64,000 nucleotides of DNA from positions 10,680,854 to 10,744,853 of the forward strand of contig JACGWO010000001.1 in the NCBI GenBank assembly GCA_034509735.1. Direction: 5' to 3'. The notes under the pieces are model-generated. The model did no database searches and was not told the origin of the DNA. It worked only from the letters and a program-made list of their open reading frames with translations. The translations under genes were made by a program, and so were the position numbers. Shown here in pieces: positions 58,318-64,000 of the stretch (within the stretch, counting starts at the first letter, position 1; each line of letters opens with the position of its first letter). Origin of the DNA: Sesamum alatum (taxonomy: Eukaryota; Streptophyta; Magnoliopsida; Lamiales; Pedaliaceae).

Positions 58318-58574
58318 TCTATACTATTATATAAAAGAAACCCCCTTTTTACTCACAAATGGCAGTTAATGACACCGACGCACCATTTTTTTGTAATGCC
58401 AAATAACCTTCAACTTTTCAAATTTTATATTAATTGATAAATTAATTTTTTCTTTCTTTCCTTTTTTTAATGTGATGTATTACTTTATATGTTTTGCTCT
58501 TATTTATAATATATTTTAAATCGTAAAAAAATATTTATTATATGCACGCAGAAATGGCGTGCCACGACGGTTAG
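58318..58574 (+). mobile_element. Helitron-like copy with TTAG end
   Basis: Starts A|TCTATACTATTATATAAAAG and ends GCACGCAGAAATGGCGTGCC-ACGACGG-TTAG|T: the same hairpin, with CTAG changed to TTAG. Third member of a local cluster. Confidence 0.55.
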
Positions 58575-61472
58575 TATTTAATAAAAAAAAACATACTTTT
58601 TAATTTATTTTCCAATTCAAATTAATAACTTATTATTTTACTAATAATTCATAAGTCCAACACTATCTTATTCAAAGATTCAAAAATATTATTTCTTGTG
58701 TTAGATTTTCGGTCTCGCCAAACAAACGGGGCCTTAACGTTAATACATCAAAACTAACTAGTCTATTATTCCTTGTTTGGTGTGCTTATCCGGACAGCTT
58801 ACTGAAATCATAAAAGCTATAAGCTCATGCACAATTAGCTACAGGAAGCCAGGGTTTGCTGCTCAGAATAATTAAGGCAAAGCATGTAAAAGTTGCTGTT
58901 ATGGATAAACCCAAACTGGGCCGTACCCTCTCTTTCCAGCTGGGGAACGACATTTAGGCCTCTTTACATGTTTCCAGTAGGCCCATTACAGAGACAAAGC
59001 ATCACTTACTTGAAAAAAGCTTGAAGCTGATTCAAGCTTATTTTAAGCACTTGTTTAATAATATACTAGTAATGTTTGGGGATAAAGTTTCTATATAGTT
59101 CATGAATGGTCCTGAGAAGTTGCTAGCTTTTGACCTATCTTATCTGAACTACTCAAACTCAAGATTTTGCATAAGTTTTTTATTTAGTATCTATAATTTA
59201 ATTATTTCTCTTAAATTCAATTATTATATGATTGTCGAGATAGAATTATTCTTAATGGACTGCGAAATTCAATTATTTTTTAATAATAGATTAGAATAAG
59301 GAATTATGTTCATAAATAAAAGTATGGATATATCTTGCCTTCCGTATTAGAAGAATAAATAAATTTAAAAGGATTTATAATGAAATATATCTCATTAAGT
59401 TTCATAATAGAACTTGGAGAGAAATTGCAGGGAATGAAAAAAAAAATACATATCTTTTTTATTATATACATAATACTTTGCACTTGTTCAAAAGTGTGAA
59501 ACATTGTTAGTTGAAAAATTATGCAGTTTTTTTTTGCATAAAACGTTGCAATGATTATTAACTAATATGCAATTTAAACATTGCAATGATTTAGGATAAA
59601 ATTCGAAATGCCTATAAATACTCAATGTCAAATGGTAGATTGTCCCTTGAATTTTGTGTTCACGTAAACTTATTTTATATCGTAAGTCTCCAAAATTGCT
59701 ATTCGCAGACTTTAGGTGACTTATTGTATCTTAGACGTAAATTGTCATATCAACCTGTAGCAAGTTATAGTAGAGATAATTAGCACTTTAAGAAAAGTGT
59801 GTATTGTCCGCACCTCAAGTGTAAATTCATTTTACTTCTCGCGTGTCCCTTCTTTTCCAAACATAAACTATCGCAAAGTCACGTGGATAAACACACAAAT
59901 ACTCGTACATTAAGTGGGCATCGAACAATCAAATCCACAATCTCATACTTCTAAATTTATGGAATTTCAACATTAACTATTACAATATTTTCTTCAAAAA
60001 CTTAATGATAAATAATTAGGAAATATTTAATAAATTAAAAAAAAACAAAAGCAATTAACTAATGCACGAAAAATTTATTTGTATCATGTTGAACTTTGAT
60101 ATGTTTGAGACTTTGATATTATTATTATAATGTGACATTCATCATCTTTTAACACACATGAAACAAACACATTATGGTAGTGAATTTAAAATGGGATAAT
60201 AAAATAAATAAATAAAAAGGTTAGGAATATGTTAGAAGAAATGTGTACAAAATTTTAGTAGACCATACGGATTTGTCCCATAAATGTTGAGGCAACAAGA
60301 TCATTCATGAGATTTGTAGTGCACCCCCCCTCCATTATTCTATGAATAATAATGCATGACAATGGATTAATTATACTTGTGTGAATCTATGCCTTTCTTG
60401 TCTAATCTTTGACTCCCTTCACATGGATCCAACATATATTCTTATTTTATTTTATTTTTATTTCTACCATTAATCTCATTGTTGTGATGAACGATTTCAA
60501 AAAATATATATTTAAACTTTGATATGGACCAGTTTCTTAATTGATCGTATTTGAAGATTAGCTAATTTAAAATAAAAGAAAAAAAAATATATTTATCTTG
60601 GACTGGCTCATCAAGATGCATAAGGCCCGAATTGGTATGGGCTTATTTAGAACTTATCTATTTTTAAAATATATGAAGTCTGAATTTGCTGTGGACTTTA
60701 ATTTGAAATTCAATTACTACCCAATTTATTTGGACTCTTAAATAAGTAATTTATTTCAAAATTTTGATATAAGCTGTAAGAGTTGGATGGAGTGACTATT
60801 GACAGGACGGGTTAATTTCATGGTTGGATACGGACCTCTGTTTTAGGTCCAAACCAATAGGCCCAATTTTTCAAAGTCAAACGCATCATATATCAGCAAG
60901 CCCAGGCCCAGTCCAAAGCCCAGGACCAAGCCATCTTATATTGTTGAGATGGAAAATTCTAACCCAGATTTGGTAAATACACTTGTCGTGTGATTAGTGT
61001 ACGATCCAGAAAAAGTGACCAATCACATAGCAAGTGTACCACACTTGCTCTATGATTGGTTTGATTCGACCAAACTTGATCCGAACAAGAATTTTTCTGT
61101 TGAGATATGTGGATATTCTTGTGGAGAAAAATATTGAAACACTGCAAGTGAGATTCAGTACCGAATTCTTCTGCAAAAATTAACTCTGGGCTATAATTAT
61201 AAAAATCATACTTAAAATTAATTTAACGTAGATATGTTTATCCAAATACATAATTAGGTTGATTAAGTTTTTTTATGATAATTCTGCTGATTCTTGTATA
61301 TAGAAAGCTGTAATTAACACCGATTGTTTTGGTGAGAACTAATGGAGGATTTATTATATTTTTGCGCACCTTATATTATAATTCAACGATTAATGATTAT
61401 TATTCCCAATTAAATAATTTATTATAAATTTGTAATTGTATTTTGTATTTCATTATCATGCCATTATTTATA
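58575..61472. other. AT-rich intergenic DNA
   Basis: Apart from the small MITE at 60950-61105 I see no gene or RNA. A motif CCAAACAAACGGGGCC at 58719 looks like an unpaired transposon end. Confidence 0.4.
60950..61105 (-). mobile_element. Small MITE (copy B, opposite orientation)
   Basis: Shares ordered blocks with 33350-33525 when reversed: ATTCTTGTTCGGATCAAGTTTG, GGTCGAATCAAACCAATCATAG, CTTGCTATGTGATTGGTCAC, CACACGACAAGTGTA. The flanking sequence differs, confirming dispersed copies. Confidence 0.65.
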
Positions 61473-62293
61473 AGACCTGTCAATGGGCGGATAATACTCA
61501 GACCTGTACCCATTATAATAGTTAATACCCATACCCAAACCCAATAATTTTATATTAGATCCAGACTCGGACTCATACCCAATAAGTCTTTTGGGTATGG
61601 GTAGAGTCTAGATCCTAAAATACCCGTGGGCCATGTATTGAACGGGGTAAAATTTAAAATTCTTCAAATTTGTAAATTTTTTATATATCAATCGACTCGA
61701 TTTACTTGTCATGTAAAATTAGTTAAGCTCGACTAACATATGAAGATAAGATTTGTTCGAATTTGAATTGCAAAAAATCATTAAATTAAAGTTGAACGTA
61801 ATTTCAAATTGATAAAAAAAATGTATTTCTAAGTTAAAGCCTACTTTCATACTTATTTTTTCTTACCGTTTTTCAATTTATGTTCATATCTCGAATCTAT
61901 GTAGATTATGTAATTGATTAATAATGATATTTGAGCAAAGTCAAGATCATTATTTACATTTCAATTATCGATGTTCGATTTGCAAATGTTAAAAAATCGA
62001 ATAACTTTTAATTTATTTTATCGATTGCAAATTCATGGAATATTTTTATTAATTAATTTTGTAATATATTTTGATGATATCATTATAAAAAAAATTGTGT
62101 ATAATGCTTTATCACTTTAACAAATTAACATAGTTAAGACCCATTGGGTAAGACCCATATTGGACGCAATTACTATGGGTATAGCATGGGTAAGACCCAA
62201 CGGGTATTATATGGGTAGGGTTTATAAATAATAACTATGAGTATTTATTGGATACGGGTCCGAGTAGGGTAATGCCCGTCCGTTGACAGGTCT
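61473..62293. mobile_element. 821-bp hAT-like non-autonomous element
   Basis: TIRs AGACCTGTCAATGGGCGG and, reversed, AGACCTGTCAACGGACGG; flanks TATTTATA and TACTTATA form an 8-bp duplication with one mismatch, typical of hAT. Rich in ACCCATACCC / GGGTATGGGT words near both ends. No transposase frame. Confidence 0.75.
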
Positions 62294-62640
62294 TACTTAT
62301 ATGCATGTAGAATGCGTATGTATATATATTAAATATAAAATATAAATAAACACAATAGTAATTTAAAATAAAACGTTGAGAATGCAAAAGGAGCAGCAAG
62401 TAATTTGTAAGGGTTACCGTACAATTTGGAGTAGAAGAAAAACGCATGGATTAAGATAGAGTAGAGTAATTAATGGACATGCGTGAAATTAATTAAACCG
62501 CAATTACATAATTAAAGTGGGAATAAAATTACAAGGAATTAATTAGGAAATTAACACGGTTTCTGCAGCAGCAACTCTGTCTTGTTAATTTTCATGCATC
62601 AGCTGATGAGGACACGACGACGTTTCACCTGCTAATTAAA

Positions 62641-63353
62641 CTACATGTTCAGAAACTTGATAAGCCTGTCAAATTAACAACCAACACACATTACTAATTA
62701 ATTATTAGCTGATTAAAAAGTTAATCAAAATTGCATGTCGAAAAGGGTAATAGAATATTTCTTGAATTTTTTAAATAATACCATTGTTGCATCTGCATGC
62801 ACCCCATATACATATATATATATATATAAAAGAAATCCTTTTTTACTCACAAATAGTGGTTATCGACACCGTCGCACTATTTTTTTGTAATGCCAAAAAT
62901 AATCCTCAACTGATATGATAACTACTTTATTCAATTTTTTAAATTTTATATTAATTGATAAATTAGTTTTTTGTTTTTTTTTAATATGACGTGTTAGTTT
63001 ATATATTTTACTCTTATTTATAATATACTTTAAAGCGTAAAAAAATATTCAGTATTATGCACGTAGTAACAACGTGCCACAACAGCTAGTATATAATTAA
63101 TTACGTACCTCTTTTCTTCATGTATGGAGTTAGTGTTGGTGTAGTTGGGAATGGGGACATGGCCGGATTCAATCCGGCGGAGATCCTCAATTAGAATCTG
63201 GTAGTGTTTCTTGACGTCGTCGACGGATTTGCTGCCGCCGACGGCGCGAGCGACGTTGAGCCAGCGGTCTGGAGTGTCCCTGTCGAAGCGGGCAAGTGCC
63301 TTCTCGAAGAGTTTGTTCTCCTGGGGGGTCCATGTCTGCGAAGTCGACGCCAT
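62641..63353 (-). CDS. RADIALIS-like single-repeat MYB (SANT) protein
   Basis: Small nuclear MYB/SANT protein. Snapdragon RADIALIS competes with DIVARICATA for DRIF partners in flower asymmetry; relatives act in diverse growth processes. Exons on the minus strand: 63353-63109 and 62665-62641, giving 89 residues. Seen: [53 protein letters not shown] and GHVPIPNY, ending [12 protein letters not shown], with the intron at the position used in snapdragon RAD (after EKR). Exon 2 is only eight codons including stop, so its placement is less certain. A Helitron-like copy sits in the intron. Confidence 0.85.
62820..63089 (+). mobile_element. Helitron-like copy inside the RADIALIS-like intron
   Basis: Family sequence from TATATAAAAGAAATCC (its 5' tip is lost in an AT repeat) to GCACGTAGTAACAACGTGCC-ACAACAG-CTAG followed by T. 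The hairpin stem is GCACGT/ACGTGC, a compensated change from GCACGC/GCGTGC. The element is antisense to the gene and ends 19 bases from the splice donor. Confidence 0.6.
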
Positions 63354-63422
63354 GAAGGGGTGTGAGAGGTAATTGGATGATGATGGTTTGAAATTGAAAT
63401 GATTTTTTGCATGGACCGGGTT

Positions 63423-63433
63423 CTTATTTATAG
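63423..63433 (-). promoter_or_regulatory. TATA box of the RADIALIS-like gene
   Basis: CTATAAATAAG on the minus strand, 70-80 bases upstream of the start codon. Confidence 0.6.
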
Positions 63434-64000
63434 CGGGAGGGGTACTGGGAGGATAGGCCAGTTGGGAGTGACAGCAACCACAACCGGAATTGCGACCATT
63501 GGGAGAGACGAATCCCTGTCAAATTAATTACTAGTTACCACAACACTTTTTTTTCCAACTTTGAGTGTATATCTATTTTGGATGTGTAAATGAAGAAAAA
63601 ATAAATAAGTCTACGACAACTTGTTCAGAATATATATATTTATACTATTTCATTATCATACATCCGTATTATTATTATTATTATTGATATCAATACTGTG
63701 AAACTGATGACTGATCAGTCTTATAGGGGGTCTACTTTTTAGGTAAATTTTCATAATTTTAAGCTTTTTCTTAGTTTGAAAATTTATAAATAATAAGTCC
63801 ATTCAATTAGTATCCAAGGTTTTTATATAATTTTTATGGTGAATTGACCAAAACAACAAAGTAAAAGTAGTAATTTCCAAGTCATACTTATTTTAATCAC
63901 ATATTTGTAATTTGTGAAATAAAAATAAACATTCATCATTATCCAACATTATAAAAGGTAAAAGTGAATTAGAAAGAGAAGAGTAACAATAATAATAAAG
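63434..64000 (-). other. RADIALIS-like upstream region
   Basis: AT-rich, with a short ATT repeat at 63667-63685. No further gene seen before the window ends. Confidence 0.4.

Noticed and set aside
62580..62635. Alternative second exon of the RADIALIS-like gene (acceptor TTAGCAG)
   Set aside because: It gives a stop right after one Arg; the acceptor at 62666 instead gives a short tail that matches the RAD exon pattern better.
1..64000. CRISPR arrays, operons, bacterial promoters
   Set aside because: Spliced plant genes throughout; no regularly spaced repeats apart from microsatellites and transposons.
1..64000. tRNA or rRNA genes
   Set aside because: I looked for GGTTCGA-type T loops with matching acceptor stems and found none I could support; a covariance-model scan would be decisive.

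Overview
This is nuclear DNA of a dicot plant. Genes carry many short AT-rich introns with GT-AG borders, the gene families are land-plant ones, and intergenic DNA is AT-rich and packed with plant transposons. The RADIALIS-like gene and general style would suit an asterid such as a Lamiales species, but that is a weak inference.

Layout, left to right: the 3' two-thirds of an ADP-glucose pyrophosphorylase large-subunit gene (+, to 2992); an intronless PCH1-like gene (-, 4331-6214); a 1.26 kb fold-back element (8457-9711); RER1 (+, 11483-13329); a repeat-rich block with a GC-rich unit of unknown class and two MULE-type elements with exact 9-bp target duplications (13905-18532); the rRNA methyltransferase gene SPB1 (+, 18708-23924). 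Next comes a same-strand set on the minus strand: a frameshifted PCBER/isoflavone-reductase-like gene (24525-26429), an apparently intact paralogue (28072-29950) and a laccase (30893-33033). It is followed by a candidate box C/D snoRNA with its own promoter elements (34441-34554), a pile of retrotransposon pieces (35800-40675), a universal stress protein gene (+, 41950-43659) and a subfamily XII bHLH gene (-, 46085-47923). About 14 kb of gene-free AT-rich DNA follows, with nested inverted-repeat elements, and the window ends with a RADIALIS-like MYB gene (-, 62641-63353).

Most genes are unrelated housekeeping or regulatory genes. The exception is laccase plus two PCBER-like genes: laccases oxidise monolignols to radicals, and PCBER reduces the 8-5' coupled phenylcoumaran products, so the set could act in one lignan/neolignan route. 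This is a hypothesis from adjacency and family only.

The repeat fraction is informative. A small Helitron-like family has at least six copies, one inside the RADIALIS-like intron, with compensatory changes in its 3' hairpin. Two long fold-back elements share an internal module. An antisense ORF sits upstream of a polypurine tract and 3' LTR. Exon borders were chosen by eye from GT-AG signals, frame continuity and remembered family alignments; no search was run.
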